Below are positions 1 through 8,859 of a DNA stretch of 64,000 nt, piece after piece. The position numbers and the translations under genes are program-made. Location: positions 1,178,001-1,242,000 of the forward strand of contig CP158568.1 in the NCBI GenBank assembly GCA_040269895.1, given 5' to 3'. Origin of the DNA: Ancalomicrobiaceae bacterium S20 (lineage in GTDB: Bacteria; Pseudomonadota; Alphaproteobacteria; Rhizobiales; Ancalomicrobiaceae). The notes below the pieces were generated by a model. The model worked only from the letters and a program-made list of their open reading frames with translations. It was not told where the DNA came from and searched no databases. Numbering within the stretch: the stretch's first letter is position 1; every line of letters begins with the position of its first letter.

Positions 1-204
1 CGCCTCGCGGACCGGCGTGCGCGAGGCGCCGAGCTTTTCGACGAGCCAGGGCTCGCTCAGCGTGGCGCCGGGCGCGATCTCGAGCATGACGATCATCTCG
101 CGCAGCCGCGCGACCGCCTGTTCGGCGAGCGAGGGCGGATCGGCGCGGCGGCCAGGGCCGCGGACGGTGCGGCGGCGCGAAGGGGTTTCGGCGGTCACGG
201 CCAC
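1..204 (-). CDS. GntR-family transcriptional regulator, N-terminal part (cut by window edge)
   Basis: The reverse strand reads from a GTG at 204 (or the GTG at 198, which would overlap the upstream amidase stop as GTGA) into a basic leader and then a winged-helix start: SLAEQAVARLRE followed by MIVMLEIAPGATLSE and LGASRTPVREA. That is the typical GntR helix-turn-helix opening, with the recognition segment SRTPVREA. The effector domain lies beyond the window, so the subfamily cannot be read. It overlaps the end of the amidase gene and is probably co-transcribed with the amidase and MFS carrier, as a local regulator of amide use. Confidence 0.8.
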   Translation of the reverse strand, partial: MAVTAETPSRRRTVRGPGRRADPPSLAEQAVARLREMIVMLEIAPGATLSEPWLVEKLGASRTPVREA

Positions 205-1579
205 AGGCCCTCCTCGGCGAAGATCGACTCCGCGGTTGCGGCGAAGCCGAGTACACGGTCGTCGTAGCCGCGCGGGGCCACGATTTGAAGCCCGAAAGGT
301 AGGCGATCCCGGCCGCGCCCGCAGGGGATCGAGATCGCCGGCACCTTGGCGTGGTTGAACAGCGGCGTGAACACCGCATGGCCGCGCGGTGCCACCTCGA
401 CGCCGCCGATCCGCTCGGGGCCGAGCCGGTCGTTCGGCCAGGCGACGCAAGGGACGGTCGGGCCGATCAGGATGTCGACGTCCATGAAGAACCGGCCGAC
501 CGCGCGCATCACATCCTGGCTCAGCACCTGCGCCTGGGCGACCGCCGCGCCGTCGAGCGACAGGCCGCGCTCGATCTGCGCGCCGACATCGGGATCGAAC
601 ACGCCCGGATCGCGCTGGAACGCCTCGCCGTGGAGCGCGGCGAGGCCGGCATGCTGGATCGGCATCAGCGCGGCCTCGGTGATGCCCGTGGGCCAGACCG
701 GATCGCGGCGTTCGATCGGGATCCCGGCGCGGGCGAGCGCGTCGACCGCGCGGGCGATGCCGTCCTCGACATCCGCATCGACGGGTACGTCGAGGCCGAA
801 GCGCGGCGAGACGGCGACGCGCACGCCTTCGGCGGGCGCGGATCGTGGAAGGCGAGAAGCGTCGTGTCGGGATCGCGCGGATCGAAGCCGCGCAGGACGG
901 CGAACAGCGCGGCGGCATCGGCGACGGTCCAGGTGATCGGGCAGGGGCAGGAAATGCCGGCGAAGGGGCTCGGGAAACCGGGCCCGCGCGGGATGGCGCC
1001 GAAGGAAGGCTTGAAGCCGACGAGCCCGGTGTGGGCCGGCGGCCGGCGGCTCGAGCCGCCGGCATCGGTGCCGAGCGCGACCGGAACGAGCCCGCCCGCG
1101 ACCGCCGCGACGGGGCCGCCGGACGAGCCTCCGGGTGTCAGACGCGGGTCCATCGGGTGCCGCGTCGTGCCGTAAACCTTGTTTGTCGTCATGCCCTTGC
1201 AGGCGAATTCTGATGTATTCGACATGCCGACCACGACGGCGCCGGCGCGGCGCAGCCGCTCGACCGAGATCGCATCGGCGGGGGCGACGAAATCCTCGAA
1301 CAGCTTTGAACCTTGCGTCACGCGGCGGCCGCCGACCCAGATGTTGTCCTTGATCGCGATCGGCACGCCGGCGAGCGGCAGGTGTTCCCCGGTGGCGAGC
1401 CGCCGGTCGACGGTGGCGGCATTGGCGCGGGCCTCCGCCGGATCGAAGTCGACGATCGCGACGAGGCCGCGGCCGGCCTCGATGCGGGCGATCGCTGCCT
1501 CGGCGACGGCGGCGGCGCTGGTTTCGCCGGCGCTGACGGCGGCGGCGATCGCCACCACGGAGCGGTCGGGCGTGGTCAT
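195..1579 (-). pseudogene. Amidase signature family hydrolase, single frameshift
   Basis: Begins MTTPDRSVVAIAAAVSAGE from the ATG at 1579, overlapping the MFS stop (ATGA). Amidase-signature landmarks are intact: the catalytic Lys in VPIAIKDNIW, the GGSSGG loop, and the nucleophile region LGTDAGGSSRRP followed by HTGLVGFKPS. The frame then changes: after TLLAFHD the family-like continuation EGVRVAVSPRFGLDVPVD is one frame away, and that frame runs to a stop at 195. The 1385-base span is not a multiple of three, which fits one lost base (or two gained) between about 825 and 850. The rest shows no decay, so this is either a very recent mutation or a sequencing error. Expected function is hydrolysis of a small amide to acid plus ammonia. 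Confidence 0.8.
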
Positions 1580-2778
1580 CGGTCGGTCCTTTCGAGGATC
1601 AGGAGGATCGCGCCGGCGAGCGCGATCACGCCGAGCGTCGCGAAGCTCGCCGCGAGTCCGCCGATCGCGGCGGTCATGGCGACGATGCCGGGGCCGGCGA
1701 GCAGGCCGGCGTAGCTGATCGACAGCACCGCCCCGGTCGTCTCGGCGATGCGGGCGTCGGGGGCGAGGCGGGTCACTTCGGCGACGAAAATGCCGTTCCA
1801 GCCGCTCGCGGTCGCGCCGAAGACGGCGGCGAGCGCGATGAGCGCCGGATAGGTGATGAACGGCCCCGCGACGGCGAGGCCGACCGCGGCGAGACCCATG
1901 CCGAGGCCGAGGCCGGCGACGATCATGCGCGCGGAGCCGATCCGGCCGACGCCCATCGCCCAGCCGAGCCGGCCGGCGAGGCCGGCGAGCTGGGCGACGC
2001 CGAGCGCGATGCCGGCCTCGACATGGGAATGGCCGAGCCCGACCGCGTGGCTGAGGAAGAAGGTGTTGAGCGTCAGCTGCATCGCGCCGAAGGCGGCGGA
2101 GGCGAGCGCCAGCGCGGCGAGCGGCCGATGCGAAAGCACCAGACGCAGTCCGGCGAGAAAGCCGGCCGCGGGAGCCGTCACGGAGGTGCGCGCCGGGCGT
2201 GGCTCCCGATCGACCACGGGGCCGTCGTAGCGCTTGGACAGGACGAGGCAGAGGGCGGCGACAGCGAGCGCGGGGACCGCCACCGCGACATAGCCGAAGC
2301 GCGGATCGACGGCGGCGACCAGCGGCGGCAACAGGAAGGAGCCGAGCGCGGCGCCGATCTGGTTGCCGGTCTGTCGCACCGAGAAGACCAGCGGCCGGTC
2401 GGCCGGGCGCGCGAGCCGGCCGAGCAGGGCCGCGCTCGCCGGCGTCTCCGGACCGAAGGCGATGCCGAGCAGCACGCCGGCACAGGCGAGCGCGACGATC
2501 GAACCTTCGGCCGCGACGGCGAGGGAGGCTGCCGCTGCGAGGCAGACGATCGCGGCGACCCGCATCGCACCGAAGCGGGCGACCAGCGCACCGCCGCGCG
2601 CGGCCATGACCATGGCCGTGCCGAACACCAGCGCCGCGAACAGCGACAGCGCCGCGGGCGAAAGTCCGATGCGCGGCGCCACCGTGCCCGGCACGAAGAT
2701 CGCCGCGGCGATCACGACCTGCACGGCCATCATCGCGCCGAGCGCCGGCAGGAGCGGGGGCGCGAGGGGCGGGGACAC
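1576..2778 (-). CDS. MFS transporter
   Basis: A 400-residue protein with about twelve hydrophobic segments, the usual size for the major facilitator superfamily. The first helix is AVQVVIAAAIFVPGTVA and the second follows ALSLFAALVFGTAMVMAARGGALVARFG, resembling the loop 2-3 G-x-x-x-D/R-x-x-G region. A hydrophilic central loop near residues 190-205 (SKRYDGPVVDREPRP) separates the two six-helix halves. It starts at a GTG with no clear Shine-Dalgarno; an in-frame ATG pair at about residue 16 is an alternative. It is coupled by a 4-base overlap to the amidase downstream, so it probably imports the amide or exports a product. The substrate cannot be read from the sequence. Confidence 0.8.
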   Translation of the reverse strand: MSPPLAPPLLPALGAMMAVQVVIAAAIFVPGTVAPRIGLSPAALSLFAALVFGTAMVMAARGGALVARFGAMRVAAIVCLAAAASLAVAAEGSIVALACAGVLLGIAFGPETPASAALLGRLARPADRPLVFSVRQTGNQIGAALGSFLLPPLVAAVDPRFGYVAVAVPALAVAALCLVLSKRYDGPVVDREPRPARTSVTAPAAGFLAGLRLVLSHRPLAALALASAAFGAMQLTLNTFFLSHAVGLGHSHVEAGIALGVAQLAGLAGRLGWAMGVGRIGSARMIVAGLGLGMGLAAVGLAVAGPFITYPALIALAAVFGATASGWNGIFVAEVTRLAPDARIAETTGAVLSISYAGLLAGPGIVAMTAAIGGLAASFATLGVIALAGAILLILERTDR

Positions 2779-2909
2779 GAGGGAGGGGCGGGTTCGACCG
2801 GTGTGGTGAGCCGGGTCGCTCCCCGCGCGGCATCGCGGGCGATGGCGCCGGCCGGTTCAGAGGCTACCATGGCGCTCACGCGGGATTCTCGAAAACGGAG
2901 GGCGGAGGC

Positions 2910-3269
2910 GTGGCGAACGCGGGCGGCATTTCGATACACGGCGTCGACATCGCCAAGGGCGTGGCGGCCGAGGGGCTCGAAGTCGAGCTGTTCGCGCTCG
3001 CGCCCGAGCGGCGGCTGATCGCGGCCGGCCGGCTCGGCGCCAACGGTCAGCTCGATCATCCGAGCGTGCGCGGCGAGGGCATCGCCGCCGGGCCGCACGA
3101 GGTGGTATTCCACCTGGGCGCCTGGCTGCGCGGCGCCGGCTATTCCGAGCGCGAGGCGGCGTTTCTCGACGTGGTGCCGTTCCGCTTCGTCGTGACCGAG
3201 GTCGAGAAGCACTACCATCTGCCGTTCAAGTTCACGCCCTGGGGCATCCAGCTGTTTCGCGGCGTCTGA
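2910..3269 (+). CDS. Transthyretin-like / 5-hydroxyisourate hydrolase-like protein
   Basis: A 119-residue protein matching the hydroxyisourate hydrolase fold pattern: an N-terminal ISIHGVDIAKG strand, a central NGQ turn, GPHEVVFHLGAWL, and the C-terminal HYHLPFKFTPWG hallmark. The first and last family histidines are present. The usual DGR arginine is Q here, and the usual YRGS tail reads FRGV, so catalysis on 5-hydroxyisourate is uncertain. The start is GTG, preceded by GGAGGGCGGAGG. It diverges from the MFS gene and converges on the ABC permease with 5 bases between stops. In this amidase/racemase neighbourhood it could act on a related cyclic ureide, which is inference. Confidence 0.7.
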   Translation: MANAGGISIHGVDIAKGVAAEGLEVELFALAPERRLIAAGRLGANGQLDHPSVRGEGIAAGPHEVVFHLGAWLRGAGYSEREAAFLDVVPFRFVVTEVEKHYHLPFKFTPWGIQLFRGV

Positions 3270-3274
3270 AGTGC

Positions 3275-4078
3275 TCATGCGAGCCTCCGCGACAGGCCGG
3301 TCAGCCGTTCCATGACCAGGATCAGCGCGATGGTCGCGACGATCAGCACGCCGGAGAGCGCGGCGATGGTGACGTCGAGCTTGCCTTCGAGATCCTGCCA
3401 CATGCGGATCGGCAGCATGTCGGTCGCCGCATCGCGCAGGAACAGCGACACCGGCACGTTGTCGAAGGACGACATGAAGGCGATGAAGCCGCCGGAGAGG
3501 ATGCCGGGCCGGATCAGCGGCAGCGTGATGCGGCGGAAGGTCATGATCCGGCCGGCGCCGAGGCTCGCGGAGCATTCGAGCAGCGTCGGGTCGAGCTGCG
3601 CCAGCGCGGCGACGGTGTTGCGCACGACATAGGGCACGCAGACGACCGTGTGGCCGATGATCAGCGTCGTCAGCGACACCGGCATGCCGAGCGCGGAGAA
3701 GAACATCAGTGCCGACAGGCCGAAGGCGAGTGCCGGCAGTACCAGCGGCGACATGAACAGGCTGTCGAGCAGCCGCGCCGACAGCGCCTTCGAGCGCGCG
3801 ATCGCGAGGCCGGCGGCAGTGCCCATCAGGATCGACAGCCCGGTCGCCCTGGCAGCGACCTTGAAGCTGTTCATGGCGGCGAAATGGAGCTGCCAGGCGT
3901 CCCAGAGCTCGGCGTACCAGCGCAGCGAATAGCCGGGTGGCGGGAATTTCAGCGAGAAGCCGCTGGTGAAGGACACGACGATCACCACGACTGTGGGGGC
4001 GGCGAGCAGCACGAGCGTCAGCACCGCGACGAGCCCCATGACGACGTCGAACGAGATCTTCTCCCAGTCCCGGCGCAT
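3275..4078 (-). CDS. ABC transporter permease (PotC-like)
   Basis: A 267-residue inner-membrane protein with six predicted helices and the binding-protein-dependent permease (EAA) loop around LLECSASLGAGRIMTFRRIT, ending in LPLIRPGI. Its length and the NSFKVAARATGLSILMGTAAG segment are typical of the PotC/YdcV half of spermidine/putrescine-type importers. It is the last gene of the four-gene ABC operon and starts 11 bases after the first permease. It would pair with that permease to form the channel, using the upstream ATPase and binding protein. The substrate is unknown; polyamine-type systems also carry opines, phosphonates and amino-acid derivatives. Confidence 0.85.
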   Translation of the reverse strand: MRRDWEKISFDVVMGLVAVLTLVLLAAPTVVVIVVSFTSGFSLKFPPPGYSLRWYAELWDAWQLHFAAMNSFKVAARATGLSILMGTAAGLAIARSKALSARLLDSLFMSPLVLPALAFGLSALMFFSALGMPVSLTTLIIGHTVVCVPYVVRNTVAALAQLDPTLLECSASLGAGRIMTFRRITLPLIRPGILSGGFIAFMSSFDNVPVSLFLRDAATDMLPIRMWQDLEGKLDVTIAALSGVLIVATIALILVMERLTGLSRRLA

Positions 4079-4089
4079 CGGCGGCCCCC

Positions 4090-4938
4090 TCAGGCTTCGG
4101 TCAGGCCGCGCGACAGCCGGCCGAGCATGTTGAAGACCGTGACGACGGCGAGCACCGCCACGAGGAAGATGATCGAGATCGCCGCCGCGAACGGCCAGTT
4201 CTGCAACGTCGAGGCCTGCTGGTAGAGGTACATCGGCATGAACAGCATCTGGCCGCCGCCGACCAGGCTCTGGGTGATGAAGGCGGTGATCGCGGCGGCA
4301 TAGGTCAGCATCGAGCCGGCGATGATGCCGGGGAGCGCCAGCGGCAGCGTGACCTTCACGAACGTCCGCCAGCGGCCCGAGCCGAGCGAGGCGGAGGCGT
4401 CGGCGAGGTTCGGATCGATCCGGCCGATGGCGGTCGCGAGCGGCAGCACCATGAGCGGCATCTGCACCTGTGCCAGCGCCACGACGAGGCCGCCCTGCGT
4501 ATAGAGCAGCTTCAGGGGCGTCGCGATCAGGCCGAGCGACAGTAGTGTCGAATTGACGATGCCCTGCCGGCCGAGGATGACGATCCAGGCGAAGGTGCGC
4601 ACCACGACGGAGGTCAAGAGCGGCAGGAGCACGATCAGCATGATCAGGCTGCGCATGCGCGGACCGGCGCGCGTGTAGAGATGCGCGACGGGAAAGCCGA
4701 GCACGAGGCAGAGCGCGGTGACCTCGAGCCCGAGCAGCAGCGTCGTGCCGAGCACGCCGAGGCTGAAGGCATCGCCGAGGAAGGCGGTGTACTGGCTCAC
4801 GCCATAGGCCGTGCCCTTCGGGTCGACCTGCAGGCTCAGCGCGAACAGCACGGCGAGCGGCGCGACGAAGAACACGGCGAGAAAGCCGCCGAGCGGCAGC
4901 GCCAGACGCCAGTCGTAGGTGGTCGTGCTCGTCGCCAT
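4090..4938 (-). CDS. ABC transporter permease (PotB-like)
   Basis: A 282-residue permease with a short cytoplasmic N-terminus and six hydrophobic spans. The EAA-type coupling loop reads NLADASASLGSGRWRTFVKVT followed by LPLALPGI. The N-terminal helix GGFLAVFFVAPLAVLFALSL is typical of PotB/YdcU proteins. It lies 90 bases downstream of the binding-protein gene and just upstream of the second permease. Together they make the heterodimeric membrane domain of the importer. Confidence 0.85.
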   Translation of the reverse strand: MATSTTTYDWRLALPLGGFLAVFFVAPLAVLFALSLQVDPKGTAYGVSQYTAFLGDAFSLGVLGTTLLLGLEVTALCLVLGFPVAHLYTRAGPRMRSLIMLIVLLPLLTSVVVRTFAWIVILGRQGIVNSTLLSLGLIATPLKLLYTQGGLVVALAQVQMPLMVLPLATAIGRIDPNLADASASLGSGRWRTFVKVTLPLALPGIIAGSMLTYAAAITAFITQSLVGGGQMLFMPMYLYQQASTLQNWPFAAAISIIFLVAVLAVVTVFNMLGRLSRGLTEA

Positions 4939-5028
4939 GGCAAGCGGCTCCGGTTTCCGGGGAGGCCGAGGGCAGGGCGCCGCCCTCGGGGGTGTTGCGC
5001 GGCGTGCGGCCGAGGCCGCGGCCCGGCT

Positions 5029-6075
5029 TCAGATCTTGATGTCGCGATTGAACTTCTCGATCCAGGCCGAGCGGTTCTCGTTGATCTTCTTCCAGTCCTG
5101 GAACACGAACTTCTTCTTCAGTTCGTCGGTGTCCTTGGCGAGCACCTTGGCAATCTCTCCGCCCATCTTGACCTTGGTGTTGGTCGGCACGATCAGATAC
5201 GGCGCATCCATCAGCTTGGCCTGCACCTCCGGCGACAGCGCCGCCTCGATCAGCTTGAAAGCGAGTTCCTTGTTCGGCGAGTTCTTGACGATGTGGATGG
5301 TCGTCTTGAACGCGATCGCGCCTTCCTTCGGCGCCACGAACTCGACCGGCACGCCCTTGGCCTTGAGGATCTGGATGGCATTGAAGTTGCCGGGCGAGAT
5401 GTCGATCTGGCCCTGCTGGAACAGCGTCGCGAGCGCGCCCGGATTGGCGGCGACCGCGGCGAGGTTCGGCTTCAGCTTCTCGATCGCGGCGAAGGCCGGG
5501 TCGATGTTCGCCTCCGAGCCGCCGTGCATCTTGGCGATCTCGACCATGAAGCCGGTGCCCAGCGTCGAGTTCATGTTGGTGATGCCGACGCGGCCCTTGT
5601 ACTCGGGGTTCCACAGGTCGGCCCAGGAGGTCGGCGGCGTCTTCACTGCTTCCGGGTTGTAGGTCAGGCCCACGACCTGGAAGAACGGCGCCGGGCCGGT
5701 CGCGACCTGCGCCTCGGAGATCAGATCCTTGTAGTAGGCGCTCTTGTCGACCGGGTAGGGCTCGACCAGATCCTGGCCGATCGCGACCAGCGCCGGACCC
5801 GGATCGTGCAGCATGACGTCGATCGGCGGATTGGCCTTGGCGGCGTTGACCTTGGCGATCTGATCGACCGACAGCATCGGGTCGAGCACGATCTGCGCGT
5901 CGCCGGCCATCTTCTTGAACGCCGGCACCAGCACGGCCTTGTGCGCCTCTTCCCAGCTGCCGGTGAAGGTCGCGAAGACCAGCGGACGGGCCTGCGCGAA
6001 GCTCAGGCCCGGGAAGGCCTGCATGGCGCCGAGCGCGAGCGCGGTCTTCAGGAGCTGACGACGATCGAAGTCCAT
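5029..6075 (-). CDS. ABC transporter substrate-binding protein (PotD-like, Tat signal)
   Basis: A 348-residue periplasmic binding protein. The N-terminus MDFDRRQLLKTALALGAM has a twin-arginine motif (RRQLLK) before a hydrophobic stretch and a probable cleavage after SFAQA, so Tat export is likely. The mature part fits the spermidine/putrescine or iron-binding class: VFATFTGSWEEAHKAV, SWADLWNPEYKGRVGI and ALSPEVQAKL. The ATG at 6075 is preceded by a strong GAGGAGG site. It sits 38 bases after the ATPase gene. The ligand is not readable. Confidence 0.87.
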   Translation of the reverse strand: MDFDRRQLLKTALALGAMQAFPGLSFAQARPLVFATFTGSWEEAHKAVLVPAFKKMAGDAQIVLDPMLSVDQIAKVNAAKANPPIDVMLHDPGPALVAIGQDLVEPYPVDKSAYYKDLISEAQVATGPAPFFQVVGLTYNPEAVKTPPTSWADLWNPEYKGRVGITNMNSTLGTGFMVEIAKMHGGSEANIDPAFAAIEKLKPNLAAVAANPGALATLFQQGQIDISPGNFNAIQILKAKGVPVEFVAPKEGAIAFKTTIHIVKNSPNKELAFKLIEAALSPEVQAKLMDAPYLIVPTNTKVKMGGEIAKVLAKDTDELKKKFVFQDWKKINENRSAWIEKFNRDIKI

Positions 6076-6113
6076 GGAAACCTCCTCGAAAGCGGAGTTC
6101 AGGGGAAGGACGG

Positions 6114-7229
6114 TCACGGCGCCGGATAGGCCGTGGCGAGATCGGGCGCGGCCGGGCGCACGCGCACCGGCGTGCCCGCCGGTCTGAGCGCCGCGCCGGC
6201 GAGCCGGGGTTCGGAGACCTTGATGCCGACACCGTCGGCGCCGCGCACCTCGTGGACGACGGTCGGTCCGAGCGGCAGGCCCATCTCGACGACGGCCGCG
6301 AAACCGCTCGCGTCGTCGTCGAGGACCAGATGTTCCGGGCGCAGGCAGACCAGGCAGCGGGCGCCGGCGGCGAGACCGCCCGCGGGCGTCCGCGCGACGA
6401 TCTCCGCGCCAGCGTCGAGGCGGATTTTCGCGCCCGTGGCATCGGCATCGACCACGGCACCGCTCAGGCGGTTGGCGCTGCCGACGAAGGTGTTGACGAA
6501 CAGGGTCGAGGGGCGGTCGTAGATTTCGGTCGGCGAGGCGAATTGCTCGAGCCGGCCCTGGCTCAGCACCGCGACGCGATCGGCCATCGACAGCGCCTCT
6601 TCCTGGTCGTGCGTGACCATCACGGTCGTGACGCCGGACAGGCGCTGCAGGCGCTTGATCTCGATCTGCATGTCGAGGCGCAGGTTCTTGTCGAGCGCGG
6701 CGAACGGCTCGTCGAGCAGCAGGATGCGCGGCTTGATCGCCAGCGCACGGGCGAGCGCGACGCGTTGCTGCTGGCCGCCGGAGAGCTGGCGCGGCAGGCG
6801 ATCGGCGAGGTGGCCGAGCTTGACCAGCTCGAGCATGCGCAACGCCTCGGCCTCGCGCTCGGCCTTGGCCACGCCCTGCGCGGCGGGGCCATAGGCGACG
6901 TTCTCGGCCACGCTCATATGCGGGAACAGCGCGTAGTTCTGAAACACAATGCCGATGCGCCGATGGTTCGGCGGCAGGTCGTCGACGACCTCGTCGCCGA
7001 GCACGATCCGGCCCTCCGACTGACGGATGAAGCCGGCGACGATCCTGAGCAGGGTGGTCTTGCCGCAACCCGACGGCCCGAGCAGCGCGACCAGCTCGCC
7101 CGCGCGGATGTCGAGATTGATGTTCTCGACGGCGACGCTGGTGCCATAGCGATGCGTCACCGCGTCGACCACCAGCGATCGTCCACCCTGTTGTCCGCCG
7201 CCGCTTGGCGGTGTGCCCTTGTCCTGCAT
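6114..7229 (-). CDS. ABC transporter ATP-binding protein (PotA-like)
   Basis: A 371-residue ATPase with Walker A GPSGCGKTT, Q-loop VFQNYALFPHMSV, signature [15 protein letters not shown], Walker B ILLLDEP, D-loop AALD and switch His in VTHDQEEALSMADR. A C-terminal TOBE-like region (FVNTFVGSANRLSG, RCLVCLRPEHL) places it with the PotA/UgpC/MalK class of importer ATPases. The ATG at 7229 is chosen because the upstream in-frame stretch (to 7283) lacks family similarity. It is the first gene of the ATPase, binding protein, permease, permease operon. The AT-rich region upstream is shared with the divergent amidase gene. Confidence 0.88.
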   Translation of the reverse strand: MQDKGTPPSGGGQQGGRSLVVDAVTHRYGTSVAVENINLDIRAGELVALLGPSGCGKTTLLRIVAGFIRQSEGRIVLGDEVVDDLPPNHRRIGIVFQNYALFPHMSVAENVAYGPAAQGVAKAEREAEALRMLELVKLGHLADRLPRQLSGGQQQRVALARALAIKPRILLLDEPFAALDKNLRLDMQIEIKRLQRLSGVTTVMVTHDQEEALSMADRVAVLSQGRLEQFASPTEIYDRPSTLFVNTFVGSANRLSGAVVDADATGAKIRLDAGAEIVARTPAGGLAAGARCLVCLRPEHLVLDDDASGFAAVVEMGLPLGPTVVHEVRGADGVGIKVSEPRLAGAALRPAGTPVRVRPAAPDLATAYPAP

Positions 7230-7382
7230 CGCGTCCGTCCGGCATTCGTCTTGCACCAAAGACGAGAGCAACGGGCATGCCAAATGCAGGTTTATGTATA
7301 AAAAACAACGATATATGTGATTTCAAAAATGTCTGCGCATGGCCGGAGCCCGAATCCTGTGCAATCTCTTGGAGCAGTTGAC
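7230..7382. promoter_or_regulatory. Divergent AT-rich promoter region with palindrome TTTATGTATAAA
   Basis: This 153-base region separates the divergent ABC operon and amidase. Its centre (about 7284-7330) is strikingly AT-rich against the surrounding DNA. Bases 7291-7302 read TTTATGTATAAA, symmetric except for the two central bases, followed by ATATATGTG. It could hold overlapping promoters and a regulator site, perhaps for the GntR protein at the window start. No function is shown directly. Confidence 0.45.
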
Positions 7383-8822
7383 GTGAAAAGCGGCGATGGG
7401 ATGGGCGAGGGGGCCGACGCCCCGAAGGCTGCCGGGGGCGAGCCGGTCGCGGCGGTCGAACTGGCCGGGCGGCTCGCGCGTCGCGAGGTCGCCGCCGAGA
7501 CGGTCGTGCGCAACCATCTCTCCCGCATCGCGCGGCTCGATCCGGCTTTGCGAGCCTTCATCACCGTCGGTGCGGAGGGGGCGATCGAGGCCGCGCGCGC
7601 GCTCGACCGCCAGCCGGTGCCGGTCGGGCCGCTGCACGGGCTGCCGATCGCGGTCAAGGATCTGACCGATACCGCCGGCCTGCGCACCACGATGGGCTCG
7701 GCGCTTCATGCCGACCGCGTGCCGGAGCGCGACGATCCGGTCGCGGCGCGGCTGAAGGCGGCGGGCGCGATCGTCCTGGGCAAGGCCAACACGCCGGAAT
7801 TCGGCTTCGGCGCGGTCTGCGCGAACCGGCTCTGCGGGCCGACGGCCAATCCGTTCGATCCGCGGCTGACCTCGGGCGGCTCGTCCGGCGGTTCGGCGGT
7901 GGCGGTCGCGACCGGCATGGCCGCGCTCGCCCATGGCACCGACTTCGGCGGTTCGGTGCGCACGCCGGCCGGCTTCTGCGGCGTCGTCTCGATCCGGCCG
8001 ACGCCGGGGCTGATCGGCGATGCCGCGCGCGATCTCGCCTGGAGCGGGCTCGCGACCCATGGCGCGCTGGCGCGGACGGTCGACGATGCGGCGCTGATGC
8101 TGTCGGCCATGGCGGCGGCCGAGGTTCTTGATCCGCTCTCGGCCAGTGCCCATCGTCCCGATCCGAACGTGAACTCTCGTCCGCAAAGGATCGCCGCGAC
8201 GCCAGATTTCGGCATCGCGCCGGTCGCCGCTGTCGTGCGTGCGCGCTTCGCCGAGGCCGTGGCGGCGGCGGAGCCGGTCGTCGGCCCGATCACTGCCGCG
8301 ACGCCCGATTGCACCGGCGCCGGCCGGGCGTTCCGGACCCTGCGCGCGGCCCAGATCGCGCGCGGTTTCGGTGCGCTCGCCGGCACCGAGGGCGACCGGC
8401 TGACGGAAACCGTGCGCTGGAACGTCGAGGCGGGGCGGCGCCTGTTGGCCGCGGACTATCTGGAGGCCGAGGCGATCCGCTCGGCGCTCTGGCGGCGCTT
8501 CGTCGGCTTCTTCCGCGACCACGACGTGCTGATCGCGCCCTCGGCCTCGGTCATGCCCTGGCCGAACGACGACGGCGAGGTCACCACGATCGACGGTGCG
8601 CCGCTCCTCGACATTCTCGACTACCTGACCGTGACCTTCGTCGTCTCGCTGGTCGGGTTCCCGGTCGTGACCATCCCGGCGCCGCAGGGCGCGCATGCGC
8701 TGCCCTTCGGGCTGCAGCTGATCGGCCGGCCCGGCGAAGAGGCCGGCCTGATCGCCTTCGCCCGCCGGCTCGAACGCGAGGCCGGCTTCGCCTGGCGCGC
8801 GCCCGCCATCGCCGCCGCCTGA
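7383..8822 (+). CDS. Amidase signature family hydrolase
   Basis: A 479-residue amidase with the full Ser-cisSer-Lys triad context: Lys in GLPIAVKDLTDT, GGSSGGSAVAVA, and the nucleophile loop HGTDFGGSVRTPAGFCGV. The C-terminal half includes DVLIAPSASVMPWP and ALPFGLQLIGRP, typical of GatA-like amidases of 470-500 residues. The GTG at 7383 is chosen because GGAG lies about 8 bases upstream and family similarity begins soon after; ATGs at 7329 and 7401 are alternatives. It is followed 37 bases later by the racemase-like gene on the same strand. It probably releases ammonia from an amide imported by the adjacent ABC system (inference). Confidence 0.87.
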   Translation: MKSGDGMGEGADAPKAAGGEPVAAVELAGRLARREVAAETVVRNHLSRIARLDPALRAFITVGAEGAIEAARALDRQPVPVGPLHGLPIAVKDLTDTAGLRTTMGSALHADRVPERDDPVAARLKAAGAIVLGKANTPEFGFGAVCANRLCGPTANPFDPRLTSGGSSGGSAVAVATGMAALAHGTDFGGSVRTPAGFCGVVSIRPTPGLIGDAARDLAWSGLATHGALARTVDDAALMLSAMAAAEVLDPLSASAHRPDPNVNSRPQRIAATPDFGIAPVAAVVRARFAEAVAAAEPVVGPITAATPDCTGAGRAFRTLRAAQIARGFGALAGTEGDRLTETVRWNVEAGRRLLAADYLEAEAIRSALWRRFVGFFRDHDVLIAPSASVMPWPNDDGEVTTIDGAPLLDILDYLTVTFVVSLVGFPVVTIPAPQGAHALPFGLQLIGRPGEEAGLIAFARRLEREAGFAWRAPAIAAA

Positions 8823-8859
8823 TCCCGCTTTCCTGATCCCACGCACTCCGGAGACCTCG

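Noticed and set aside
665-2833. Single fused amidase-MFS gene across one long minus-strand frame
   Set aside because: That frame merely runs through the MFS gene out of phase; the MFS protein is in another frame and the amidase starts at its own ATG at 1579.
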